A DNA stretch of 64,000 nucleotides from Capsaspora owczarzaki ATCC 30864 (GCF_000151315.2 NW_011887299.1:1016885-1080884), one strand, 5' to 3'. Counted from the stretch's first letter, positions 23,923-34,694 are shown. A program made the numbers and translations. Notes: generated by a model from the sequence alone, not told the origin.

Positions 23923-26375
23923 TTAATGATGTACCCACCTCGGCTTAAAGGAGTGCGACGTTCTTCGGAAGTTGTTGAGATGCTTGCGCAAGTCGAGGTC
24001 AGAGATGGAATCTTGAGCGGCACTATTGTACGGATCAGTATTCAAGAGGAGAGTGTCAGTATCTTGCGGTAGAAATGGTTTGACGTACGAAACCGACGGT
24101 GTTTTACCAGAGAGAAGTCAGCGTTGTGTTTATTTCGAGTGCTTCAGCAATCGCCAGCGCTCCAGCATCGCCAATCTGATTGTTCCCCAACCTGTCCGTC
24201 CCTCCATAAATGAGCATTGTGAACGCCCTCTGCAAAAATCACCCACTCACAAGCATCGGTGAAAGCGAGGCCTTACTTGAGATCAGTCAGCGATGTGTTC
24301 ACTTTGAGTGCCTCAGCGATCGCGTGCGCTCCCAAATCGCCAATCTGATTATCGAACAAGCTGTCGCCCCAATCAGTGAGCCACTCTCGATGTACTCTCT
24401 GGAAAACACCACTCACATGCATCAATCAAAGTGAGATGCCTTACTAGAGCCTCTTCACCGTCTTGTTCACTTTGAGTGCTTCAGCAATCGCGTTCGCTCC
24501 AGTATCACCAATCTGATTCCGGCCGAGACTAAGCATTTCCATCTGTGAGCATGCTTACTACCTTCTGCTGAAATCAACCACTCACAAGCTTCAGTAAAAG
24601 TGGCATCCCTTACTTGATACGAGTCAGCGTCTTGTTCACGTTGAGGGCCTCAGCAATCGCCTGAGCTCCGGCATCGCTAATCTGACTATGGTGGAGACTG
24701 TCCATGCGCTCCATCAGTGAGCATTCTCACTGCCCTTTGCGGAAACTACCCACTCACATACATCGGTGAAAGTAAGATGCTTTACATGAGCTCGGTCATC
24801 GTCGTGTTCACCTTGAGAGCCTCAGCAATCGCTTGCGCTCCAACATCGCCAAATTTATTATCACTCAGTCTGCTCATCCCTTATCAGTGAGCACGCTTAC
24901 TGCCCTCTGCTACAATCACCCACTCACAACCACAGAGATGACTTACTCGAGCTTTGTCACCGTCGTGTTCACCTTGAAAGCCTCAGCAATCGCTTGCGCT
25001 CCAACATCGCCAATTTTATTATCACTCAGTCTGTCCATCCTTTATCAGTGAGCACGCTTACTGCCCTCTGCTACAATCACCCACTCACAACCACAGAGAT
25101 GACTTACTCGAGCTTTGTCACCGTCGTGTTCACCTTGAAAGCCTCAGCAATCGCTTGCGCTCCAGCTTCGCCAATCTCATTCCAGCTCAGACTGTCCGTT
25201 CCCGTCCTCGTCAGTGAGCACTCAAAATGCCATCTGCAGGTTCACTCGCCCACACGCCTTGGTTCAAGTGAGGTGCCTTACTCGAGCTTTGTCACCGTCT
25301 TGTTCACCTTGAATGCATCAGCAATTGCGTGCGCTCCAGCTTCGCCAATCTCATTCCAGCTCAGACTGTCCGTTCCCGTCCTCGTCAGTGAGCACTCAAA
25401 ATGCCATCTGCAGGTTCACTCGCCCACACGCCTTGGTTCAAGTGAGGTGCCTTACTCAAGCAAAGTCACCGTCACGTTCACTTTGAGCGAAATGGCAATC
25501 GCCTGCGCTCCAGTCTCGCCAATCTTGTTATAGTTCAGACTGTCCATCTCTCCATCGGTGAGCACTCTCACTGTCCTCTGCAAAATCACCCACTCGCAAG
25601 CGTCAACATCAAAACGAGATGCCTTACTCGAGCTTGGTGAGTGTCGTGTTGACCTTGAGTGCCTCGGCAATCGCCTGTGCTCCAGCACTGCCAATCTGAT
25701 TCTGATGCAGACTGTCCATGCGCTCCATCAGTGAGCACTCTCACTGCCCGTTGCGGAAGCCACCCGCTCATATGCGTCAGTTAACGAATGATGCCTTACT
25801 CGAGCTCAACCAGCGTTGTGTTGACCTTCAGTGCTTCAGCAATCGCTTGCGCTCCAACATCGCCAATCTGATTCTCACTCAGACTGTCCATCCTTCATCA
25901 GTGAGCACTTTGAATGTTCTGTCGAACATAGTCAAAAGTGAGATGCACTACCTGAGCACAGTCAACGTCGTGTTCACCTTGAGTGCCTCCGCAATCGCCT
26001 GCGCTCCAGCATCGCGAATTTGATTATCGTGCATACTGTCAATCCCCTCCACCAGTGAGCCAGTTTGAATGCCCTCTGAAATCACTCACAAGCTATCAGT
26101 CATAGTAAAGTGTCTTACCGTAGTTTGGTCACCGTTGTGTTCCGTTTAAGTTCTTCAGCAGTCCTTTGCGCTCCAGCAGCGCCGATATGATTGTTCTGCA
26201 AGCTGGCACCGCTTTCAATGAGCGCTTCGCCTTGACAAGATTCATTCATAACCATCAGCGAGGGGATGACTTACTCGAGCACACCACCCACCACAGTGAA
26301 TCTCTGCCACTGGACAGGACGACGTTTCAAACGTCCTTGCTGTTTCGAAAGGAATCCCGATACATTGATAGACAT
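23923..26375 (-). CDS. Leucine-rich-repeat (RI/NOD3-like) protein, one repeat per exon
   Basis: Fifteen exons are modelled. Exon 1 is 26375-26275. Thirteen exons of exactly 84 nt start at 26202, 26035, 25883, 25711, 25539, 25365, 25191, 25030, 24869, 24697, 24528, 24360 and 24191. The last exon starts at 24022. Every intron is in phase 2, so each 84-nt exon is one 28-residue repeat of the type LxxNxIGDxGAQAIAEALKVNTTLTKL, the ribonuclease-inhibitor class seen in NOD-like proteins. Ending at the first stop gives 430 aa. Alternatively a gtgggt donor at 23938 would make exon 15 also exactly 84 nt, and acceptors at 23884, 23881, 23875 or 23872 would join it in frame to the kinase gene (950 aa with the first of these). 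Such LRR proteins bind proteins through the horseshoe surface. The partner is unknown. Confidence 0.75.
24108..26202 (-). repeat. Tandem exon-plus-intron LRR units (152-174 bp)
   Basis: Exon and following intron are duplicated together. Unit lengths from exon to exon are 169, 168, 169, 172, 161, 161, 174, 174, 172, 172, 152 and 167 bp. Introns keep a shared core on the plus strand (cactcaca...agtgagcac). Adjacent 161-bp units and adjacent 174-bp units are almost identical, showing recent local duplication. Confidence 0.9.
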
Positions 26376-27205
26376 CGATGACTGTTCAACAGTCTTATCA
26401 GACTGATTGTCGTCGTCGTCGTAGTCGACGAAGCGTCGACATCGAATTCGAAAAGTCTCGGCTGTTTCGAAAGGAATTCCATGCTTGAAATTGGCGAAAG
26501 GAATTCCTTGCCATCGCTTGACTTTCCCAACTCCGGAGCAGAACGAGCAGTTGAAGCGTCGACATCGAATTCGAAAAGTCTCGGCTGTTTCGAAAGGAAT
26601 TCCATGCTTGAAATTGGCGAAAGGAATTCCTTGCCATCGCTTGACTTTCCCAACTCCGGAGCAGAACGAGCAGTTGAAGCGTCGACATCGAATTCATCAT
26701 CTCTCCAAGGATCTTTGCGCCACATCGGTCCTGCTGAAATGCGTTGAAGCATTGGGTTTAGCGGTGGCCTGATAGCACGCCATGGTCTGTCTCTGACATC
26801 GATCTCGTCGCGTTGGACGGAATTCTCAGGTGCCTTAGGAGGGACTCTTTTCGCTGAACCTTCAACGGCCTTGTCAGACTGATTGTCATTGTCGTTGTTG
26901 TCGTCGTCGTCGGAGTCGACACTGTAAACGCGTGCATGCGAAACCTCGTCCTGCCTCTTGGCTCTCGCGCGGCGGTTCTGGAACCACACTTGGACCGACT
27001 GGAAACTCAGCTCGAGTCTCCTGGACAGAGCAATCTTGTCCTCGGCAGACGGCCACGGGTCGACGTCGAAGAGCATCTCCAGCTCCCTCACCTGTTGCTC
27101 TGATATTTGGGTTCGGCGGCGCTTGGAGGTTGGCTGGGTTTTCACTGCTGGTGGCTTGAACGCGCCCGACTGAGTGGTAGACGACATGGTTTCCATGTGA
27201 TACAT
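26327..27205 (-). CDS. Homeodomain protein
   Basis: Sequence-specific DNA-binding regulator. The frame from the ATG at 27205 gives 292 aa; ATGs at 27196 and 27187 are alternatives. A 60-residue homeodomain lies about 26-86, with KRRRTQISEQQ in the arm/helix 1 and SVQVWFQNRRARAKR in the recognition helix. It has no TALE three-residue insertion. An Asp/Asn-rich stretch (VDSDDDDNNDND) follows, then two essentially identical 41-residue repeats (EFDVDASTARSAPELGKSS...), then a degenerate tail. The tail overlaps the first exon of the LRR gene by 49 nt in another frame, and its sequence is a decayed copy of the acidic region and repeat. The real 3' end may therefore differ. The family call rests on the homeodomain alone. 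Confidence 0.85.
   Translation of the reverse strand: MYHMETMSSTTQSGAFKPPAVKTQPTSKRRRTQISEQQVRELEMLFDVDPWPSAEDKIALSRRLELSFQSVQVWFQNRRARAKRQDEVSHARVYSVDSDDDDNNDNDNQSDKAVEGSAKRVPPKAPENSVQRDEIDVRDRPWRAIRPPLNPMLQRISAGPMWRKDPWRDDEFDVDASTARSAPELGKSSDGKEFLSPISSMEFLSKQPRLFEFDVDASTARSAPELGKSSDGKEFLSPISSMEFLSKQPRLFEFDVDASSTTTTTTISLIRLLNSHRCLSMYRDSFRNSKDV
26433..26678 (-). repeat. Two tandem 123-bp repeats in homeobox gene
   Basis: Units 26433-26555 and 26556-26678 look identical base for base. The boundaries are marked by gcgtcgacatcgaattc, which occurs a third time at 26679. Confidence 0.9.
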
Positions 27206-27592
27206 AAATGCAATGTAGACGAGGACGGGGAGGAGGAGGAGGAAGAAGAAGAAGAAGAAGGTGTTTGAGGGAGCAAGCAGCGTGAAGGGAGAAAGAAAAA
27301 AAAAATCGATTAAAATAATCGAAAAAACAAAAACGTAATGAAAATGACTGCAGCTTTTCAAAATCAAAAAGCAGCTCAATCAATAATCAATATTGTGATG
27401 TAGAGAACAAGGAGAAAGACGCGGCTGAGGGAGAAAGAGAAGGAAGGAAGGAAGGAAACAAACAACTCAAAAGCAATCGAACAAAATACTCCTCCAGAAA
27501 AAAAAAAAAGACAAAGTTAAATGAAAATGACTGCGTCTTTTCAAATAAAATAAAACAACAGCTCGATCTAGCTTGTCAGCGAAATCAATAAA
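27206..27592. other. Homeobox upstream region
   Basis: Pyrimidine-rich on the sense strand (TTC/CTC runs at 27222-27262, CTTC repeats at 27440-27458). A roughly 50-bp motif (tgaaaatgactgc...ttttcaaa) occurs twice, near 27340 and 27522. No gene seen. Confidence 0.5.
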
Positions 27593-27797
27593 TCAAGCAA
27601 AAAAAAGGCTTACGAAATTGGGTTGACTTTTTGTTCCTGAGGGAGCTTTTGGGCAGCGCCTTTCCAGCAGGTCGGGCATGCTTGCCGCGTGCGCCTCGAG
27701 GATGCCAATAAAGTCGTGATGAAAGCCATGCTGGTGGCGGAGCGCAATGCACTCAAGGGAGACGGGCGGCACAGCTTCTTTGGCCCTACGAAAGGAA

Positions 27798-27838
<41 letters not shown>

Positions 27839-27933
27839 AAATCGAAAAGCTCGTTTACAGTGGCTGAAAAAGCCTCCAATGCAGGACTCACACATTGGAG
27901 ACGACCAACTCCAATAGCTGACACAATTTTATG
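27593..27933 (-). CDS. 3' part of an unrecognised gene (two exons)
   Basis: Two exons join in phase: 27933-27892 (accag acceptor, gtgagt donor, phase 2 at both ends) and 27785-27593 (ttcgtag acceptor, ending in TGA). The joined peptide begins IKLCQLLELVVSNVAKEAV, continues with SLECIALRHQHGFHHDF and ends SQPNFVSLFFA. It reads like a helical protein, but I do not recognise it. The intron holds a sense T-run of about 38. The frame cannot be extended upstream without another intron, so the 5' exons are missing from this model; open frames between 28116 and 28390 are possible sources. The stop is taken directly after a gtaag that could itself be a donor. Confidence 0.4.
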
Positions 27934-29645
27934 CTGGTGATTGCCGATGATTATTGTAAATGTTACACGACGAGCTTGGTCAAAGGGGAAAGTGAACGAG
28001 ACGGTTTGTGCTATTTGCTGCGCTGCGAGTTCAGCCCCATTCTCTTTCGCTCTTTCGCTCTCCGTCACACCCTCTTCCCCACCAGCGTTATTGCAGCTTA
28101 ATTCATGCGTCATCATTGCCGCGAACGCCGTTCAACCACACACAGCTCCAAACTCGTCGTCCCACTTTCGATTCTGTGCGCCCAGCACTTTTGCGTTGCT
28201 TCTCACCTCCGTTGACGTCCAGCCCCCTGCCAGCAAATCCAGGATTTTTGTTTTTGCCCCAATAGAACTCTGGTGCCAATCCCGTCCACCGCCCGAGCCT
28301 GGTGGCTGTGGAATCGGATTGGCAACGGTGGTGTGACGACTGTTTGCGCGGCGTCCAATCGGATGCGTTGTCTGAAACATGCGCCTTCAATCTCGGAAAA
28401 CGCCTTTGATTAAATCATGGCTTTGTGCAGTCTTTTTTTTTTTATTTTTCAGCCACCACATCGTTTTCAAAGAGCACGTTGGTTTAGCGAGATCACCTCC
28501 TGCCTTGCTGCTGTGCTTTGCTCTGGTAAGAAAGCGGCTCGCTGCTCCTGGCTTGATAGACGGCGTGGAAGTTTGGCAACAATCCCAATGTCCCAGTGTT
28601 GCGTTTGTTTCGATGACACGGGTTCTGCTCGTCGCGCACTCGCTCGTCCTTTTGTGCCCACACTCTTGAGACAACGCGCACTGCAGGGGGTGCAGAGCGA
28701 GGTGTATTGAGGTGCTCAGCGTTGAAGCGGGGAACAAAAGCGTTTGGTCTTTCAACGCTCACTGCTATGGCTTGCGACTCATGAGTTTCATCAAGTGAAT
28801 GAATACAACAAGCTGGACAAAACAAAACAACAACAACAACAAAACTTCCGCTCTTCTGTCTGAGATTCTCGCATTTCTAATTTTTTATGGTGTTTTTTTT
28901 TTTTTTCAAAAACAAAATTATGGATATAAATGTTTGTTTTTATTTTTCCCTCCTTGCATTTTCCTCCCTTAGTTTCGATTCATCACCTTCTGTTCGGGGG
29001 ACCCAACTGACAACTGTCACCGCAAACAGCGGATTGTCAAACGATAATCGCTGCTGACCCTTGTGGCTGTCATATGCGACAAATCAGAGTGCGAATTCAA
29101 TGCTACAAAACCAACCGTGTCATTTTCACGCTCTCACCCTCACCTCACTTTGCGCGCCTCTTTACCCAGCGATTGCTCTCGTTTGGGGGGGGGGGGAAAG
29201 TTTTGTGATGTGATTCTTCAACGATCTGTTTGTGTTCTCTGAATTCATCAACAATGGAAGAATCAGAAGAAGAACAGCGGCAGCAAAACTGATAAAAACG
29301 AGCAACAAATAAAAAACCCGGTGTAAAAAAAAAAAAAAAAGCGTGAAAGAAAATCACGTTCTGCCTGTTTTTTTTTTTTTCTTCTTCTTCTTTTCTTTCT
29401 GTTCAGTCAACATTTTTTCCTTCCATTTCGCTTCTTTATCATTTGAGCAGCTTCTTTATCTCGTTGATCTTTGGTCTTCGATTTTCAGCACTGCTCTCAA
29501 CCACCCGTCATCCACAACAAAACAATAATAAAAGAGCCGAGCGTTTTTTGGCTTGGTTTGGCTTGCGGCGTGTTTTTTTGTTTTTTGAAGTGTATTTCAA
29601 CCGCTTGGACCCGACACCCAACAACCAACCAACCAACCAACCATC
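27934..29645. other. Largely empty 1.7-kb region
   Basis: Probably holds 5' exons of the minus-strand gene ending at 27593 and the promoter of the zinc-finger gene starting at 29646. A minus frame with ATG at 28380 and a gtgaga donor near 28205 could be a first exon but cannot be proved. T-runs and TTC repeats lie at 28880-28900 and 29369-29395. Confidence 0.4.
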
Positions 29646-31296
29646 ATGCAAATCGCTGCTTCATCACCTCCCTCTCCATCATCATCGCCTGATGCGACTG
29701 GAACGGCGGGCGGCGACCATTGCTGTGCATTGAACGCCTTCTCACTCTGCTGCGTGCACTTTTGCCGCCACATGTCTGCTGCTGCTCAAACCGCACGTAC
29801 GTCCGTTCACAGCCCGCCTGCCAGCACTGCCCCTTTGCATCACCCTCAGCATCAAGATCGATCTGGCATCCCGATCCACTCGCACCCATCCAAACTCCTC
29901 GACACCAGCGAGGGCAGTCGTGTCAGCACTACCGGCGGGAAGAACAACGGCAGCAACATCAATTCGCCGGCGGCTGTAAAACCGACGCTACCACGAACAA
30001 CACCAACCTCCGCCAAGAAACCGCACGCGCCAGCCGCTCACGTTGCTACCACTGTGGCCTCCTCCACCTCCCTATCATCAACATCGTCATCACCATCATC
30101 AACGCTTCTTGCGATTGCGACTACTACTGGCACCTCGAACACCGGTCAACCTGACAAGAACATCCGCCTGGCTGAGGTAACGAGATTTTTTATTATTATT
30201 TACCTCACACCCTCTGCTTTTCCGCCCACCACTCCACCACCAACCACCAACAACCAAGTACTCACCCTGACCAACTTGTCTTGCTACACAGACGACCTCC
30301 ACTCAACTAGGACGATCGCAGCTGGAGCAGTTACACTTGCAATTGCAAACAGCCGCCAATCTTCGAGCAAAACTCCAGCTTCAACAACAACAACCACCAC
30401 CCAGCAGCGCGGATCACCTCTGGCTTGGCACCACCTCCTTCACCGCCAAGACTATTGAATCATCGTCCACCTCCGACTCGGACTCTACCACCAGCAGTAG
30501 TAGTACGAGTCATTTCGATTTCCACCCAACCTCTGCTTCTGCTTCTGCTTCTGCCGCCGCCGCTGCTGCTGCTGCTCTGGAAATGGTTCGTCGTACCCAG
30601 TTTGTCTGCGGCCACGAAGATTGCTTGAAGCGCGTCAAGCCAAACAAGCGCAACAACGTCGAGTCGCACGTCTGGATGCAACACCTGCGCCGCACGACGG
30701 CAGGCTCGGAGACGGTTCCCTACGTCGCCAAGCTGCACAAAGACCTCGTCCAACACCTCGTCCTGCCGCTCGACGAGTTTATGGGCACCACCACATCGCG
30801 TCTGCGCCGCAACGCGCTCAAGACACGCACGGGCGCTGGCCGCGCATATTCGATCGCCGCCCGCCGCCGCCGCGCCGATGGCATGGATTCGGACGAAAGC
30901 GACTATGACTCGGAAGAGGAAGGCAACTCTGACCTCGAGCTCGAGGATGACGTTGATCACGTCAGCATTGGCACCAAAAAGTCCAAGGACACACACTCCA
31001 CTCCAAGCGTGCACCCCAGGCCGGTCGCTGGCGCGGCTGCTCCCTACACCATCAGCGACGCGCTCTTCCTTCCAGCGGGAGCCGACACGTCCATGTTTGA
31101 CATGTCTTCCTCCTTTGCCGACTTTGACTCGTTCTCTGGCGCGGTGCGCATGACAGCAGGCCCAGCATCCGTTGAAAGCTGCGACTCGGTCAGTAGCAGC
31201 GCCATTCGTGAGGCGGACTCGTACCTTCAGCTGAGCGCTGCCGACTCGGACAGCAGCCAGGATGGCACTCCACTGGACAACAGCAACAATAACAAT

Positions 31297-31364
<68 letters not shown>

Positions 31365-31664
31365 CCAGGCTGACCAGCATCGCCAAGAATCTAACGTGAG
31401 CGTTGCTGCTGCCTCCGACAACACCGATGATGGCACTGTCATCGAGTCATCGGCACACAGCGAATCCCGAAACACTTCCACCATGACCAACACCCGCCCA
31501 CGTTTGATTGATCACCACGTTCGCGACATTCAGCGCCAAAGCCGCCGCACAGGCCTGACTGGCGCGATTCCTCCGCGGAAGCTTGCCAGCAAGGAGCACG
31601 CTCGCGTTTCACCCTATCCGGCGACCGCTGAATCGGTCGATTCCGTACAACGCTTTGGCGCGTC

Positions 31665-31700
<36 letters not shown>

Positions 31701-32394
31701 CCAACAACAACAACTACAACGGCCGAGCATCGTCTCGTACTCTGAAAGCAGCTGCAGCAGTGACGACACCGCCTCCGAAGGAGACGACGACGAGCTGCAG
31801 CAGGGCCAGACGTACCAGCCTCTGCAGCCTGCCTATTTGGCACAGCCCACGAAAGAGCAGCACCCCCACCCGCAACAACACTTTATTCAACAGCAACACG
31901 CACCCCAGCAACAATCACCGCAGCCCAAAGTCGATCGTCTCATGTCGCTCGCAACTCTCGCCGGAGTGTGCATGATGCAGGAGCAAAGCGCTCGTGCGCG
32001 CCGTGAAAGCGAAACTCTTGCGCATGTTCCCCGTGAAAGCGAGACTGCCGCGCACATCCCGTGGGCGTTGAACGGTGCACCAAAGTTCAACTCTGTGCCC
32101 GCCTCGCCGCACTTGATGCCATTCTACCCTCAGTATTCGCACATGCACCCCCAGCAGCAACCGCAGCCCCAACTCTTCACATACGCCTATCCCTCGCAAG
32201 GCTCTCAAGTTGTTGCCATTTCGCCAATCATTGTGCCGACGGCGTCGCCACTATTCCTTGCCTCCGATGGCTCGCAACCATTCACTCCCCGTGGTCATTG
32301 GTCGCCAAGTCGCCGAGCATCTTCGCCGCTTGGCTGGTTCCAATTGCCTCCAGCCATGATTCCCCCATCCGAGGCACACGTCAAAACCCTGTAG
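29646..32394 (+). CDS. Q/N-rich C2H2-type zinc-finger protein
   Basis: Probable nuclear regulator; no orthologue recognised. Exons 29646-30176 and 30292-32394 join in phase 0 to 877 aa. The first ~270 residues are Ser/Thr/Pro/Ala-rich. A single zinc-finger-like motif follows: Cys283 and Cys288 (CGHEDC) with His303 and His308 (HVWMQH), within a conserved-looking block that runs to ~345 (KLHKDLVQHLVLPLDEFM). Beyond that the protein is acidic and low in complexity, with a run of about 28 Asn, a Gln run (31666-31701) and many Gln/Pro segments. A repeated RRESETLAHVPRESETAAH element lies near residue 740. The long spacing between the Cys and His pairs and the single finger make DNA binding likely but unproved. 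Confidence 0.75.
31283..31368 (+). repeat. AAC trinucleotide run coding poly-Asn
   Basis: About 28 consecutive AAC/AAT codons. The AAC purity suggests replication slippage rather than selection on each codon. Confidence 0.95.
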
Positions 32395-32607
32395 ATTGAT
32401 GCGTACATTTCCATTTGATACGACAGTTTTGTCCCGTGGGCTATTGTTTGATTTTGTTTGATTTTGTTTATTATTTTGTGAATCAATTTAAGTGCTTTTC
32501 AGTTTCACCACTCTGGACATCTTCTTCTACATGGCGCAGAACCAAAAACAAAAGGCAAACAGTCGCACCGGAAAGAAAAACACCAAACAAGAAAAAAAAA
32601 ACCCCAA

Positions 32608-33934
32608 TCACTTTTGCTTTTTGGAGGGCTTTGCGGGCGCTGCCTTGGGATTGCGCCACTGCTCGCAGGTGGCAATGGTTTCTGCGATGGCATCTTTGAG
32701 ACTGATGACTGGAGCGTAGCCGAGATCCTTCTTGGCACGGGCGCAATCGTACGAGTGGTGCGTTCCAGCGAGCGCGACCGTTAATGGCGTAAATGTCGGG
32801 TTGAGCTTGGTGATGGGGCTGAGCAGCTTGGTGATGAGGGCAAGAACGAGGGCGATAAAGTACACGAGCCAGTACGGAATGTGCAGGTACGGCGCTGGAT
32901 AGTCGAGACCGACAAGAATTTGCTCCATAAATCCCCAGAAGCGGATGGGCTCGTCGTTGGTAATGTGGTACGCCTTGCCCGCGACCTTGGAGCCGCACGT
33001 AAGCTTCTCGGCAGCCAGAATGTGGCCATGCACAACGTTCTTGACGTAGGTAAAGTCGACGACATTTTTGCCGTTGCCGATAATGTATTTCGACTTGCCT
33101 GCGCGAGCCATGGTGGCCAGTGTCGGCACGAGATGGGGGTCGCGAGGACCAAAGATGCCATGTGGGCGGATGGCGACTGTGAGGAACGAGGTGGCTTCCT
33201 TGCCCGTGTCGTTGTTGGCATCGAGGACAATCTGCTCCTGCTCGGCCTTGGTTTCAGTGTACGCGTCGATCGGGGGATTGGCGTATGGCACATCCTCGTT
33301 GGCCAGCTCCAAGTCGGCGCCAGCATAAATGACACTTGCGCTGCTCGTGACCACCATTCGCTGTGAGGGAGAGTTTTGTGTTTTGGTTGGTGAGTTTTCG
33401 AGTCAATCATGACGATCGCAAAATCAACATCCTCTGAGCTTTACGTGAACGCCCGCAGCTTTGCAAGCCGCGACAATGGTCTTTGTGCCATTGACATTGA
33501 CATCGATAAAGAGGGCTCTGTATTATTTAATGTCAGTGAGTTTGCTTCCACAAAAAACACTTGATAACGTTCACAACGTGTTCAACGCACCGGTTTTTGC
33601 TCAATGGAGCAGGAGTCGCGCAGTGGAACACGACATCAATGCCGCGGAGTGCTGGCAGCAAATCCTGCCCAAAAACAACCAAATTCACAAAGACATGTCA
33701 AGTCTCAGTGTTACAAAATTTGCTCTCAGTGTGAATTCTGAGGCGAGTTTTTGCTCCAGTTCTGCTCACCTCCTCCTTGCGAAGATCGCCAGTAAAGAAC
33801 GGGATGCGAGCGTCGTCGAATGTCTTGCGGACGTCAAACACGCTTGCTTGCCAGCCGCGCGCGAGGAGCTCGTCCACGAGGTGCCGTCCCAGAAATCCGC
33901 CGCCGCCAATGACGAGCGCCTTCAATCCCGACGC

Positions 33935-33965
<31 letters not shown>

Positions 33966-34323
33966 TGTGCCCAACCCCCACCACCGAGAAATCCGACCGA
34001 TCAAGAGTTCATAACGACAAGATGAAGAAGCAACGGCATACTGCGACTGTGACTGTGATGGATGATGCTGAAGCACGAATTGGAACACGAACATCACGCC
34101 ATCTGAATCTCACCCCACCACACACCACCATCTCCCCTCTCCTACCCCCCCACCTGTATTCCCTTACCGCTCCCATCCCAATCACATCCGACTGTTACAG
34201 CATCCTCCAATCGTCATCTGTCATTCTTTGTCTCATTCGTTGGCGGAGGTTTTATTTTGTTGAAAAGTCAGCTTCCAAAAGTAAAATTTTCAATTCCCCA
34301 ACCTGCTTGCGTTGCGTTGACAT
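32608..34323 (-). CDS. NSDHL: Sterol-4-alpha-carboxylate 3-dehydrogenase, NSDHL/ERG26-like
   Basis: NAD(P)-dependent enzyme of the 3-beta-HSD/extended SDR family that oxidises the 3-hydroxyl and decarboxylates C-4 during sterol demethylation at the ER. Exons 33964-33770, 33664-33591, 33517-33445 and 33360-32608 join in phase. A first exon at 34323-34303 (MSTQRKQ) is plausible but weaker, giving 371 aa in total. The cofactor motif GGGGFLGRH lies at 26-34, FHCATPAP follows, then VTSSASVIY, and the catalytic pair is Tyr155 and Lys159 (YTETK). The C-terminal part has a hydrophobic membrane segment (YWLVYFIALVLALITKL). Exon 2 opens with nine Ser codons from a TCG run. It complements the SMT gene at 15.9 kb. 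A general 3-beta-HSD function is the alternative. Confidence 0.88.
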
Positions 34324-34694
34324 TGCTGATATTGAAACAAAAAGAATGGACTGAATATGAAGAACTGGTCGCAGGAAATAATCTCAGAAATAAAAAAACC
34401 ACTCAGAAATAAAAAAACCACAAGAATCACTCCGCTGTTCAACTCTGGCGCGGCATGAAAGTGAAGGAAACCCCATTGTGCTTGATTCTGTTTGCATTTC
34501 CATTCATTTTGCTTGAAGCCTCAGGAGAGCCGAAAAGCAGCTTTATTACAAGATCACTCGATCATCTCATCGTGTGTCGCGTTCGATCAACAACAACAAA
34601 TAAATAGTCAAATCTCAGAAAGCAACTCGCGATGCTGTCTGTCTGTTTCAAATACTGTGCTTTGCGCAACTTTTGCCCACAAACAATATTGCGA
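34324..34694. other. Spacer between two minus-strand genes
   Basis: Upstream region of the NSDHL-like gene. It contains a 20-bp direct repeat (cagaaataaaaaaaccac) at about 34386 and 34405. No gene. Confidence 0.5.

Noticed and set aside
24108-26202. Regular short repeats with spacers, resembling a CRISPR array
   Set aside because: The repeats translate to LRRs with splice sites at every boundary, the spacers are similar to each other, and the setting is eukaryotic.
28379-28669. Plus-strand frame of 96 aa with hydrophobic start
   Set aside because: Hydrophobicity comes from a T-run; no conserved motif or splice context.
30460-31386. Minus-strand open frame with poly-Val
   Set aside because: Antisense of the AAC run and acidic segment of the zinc-finger gene.
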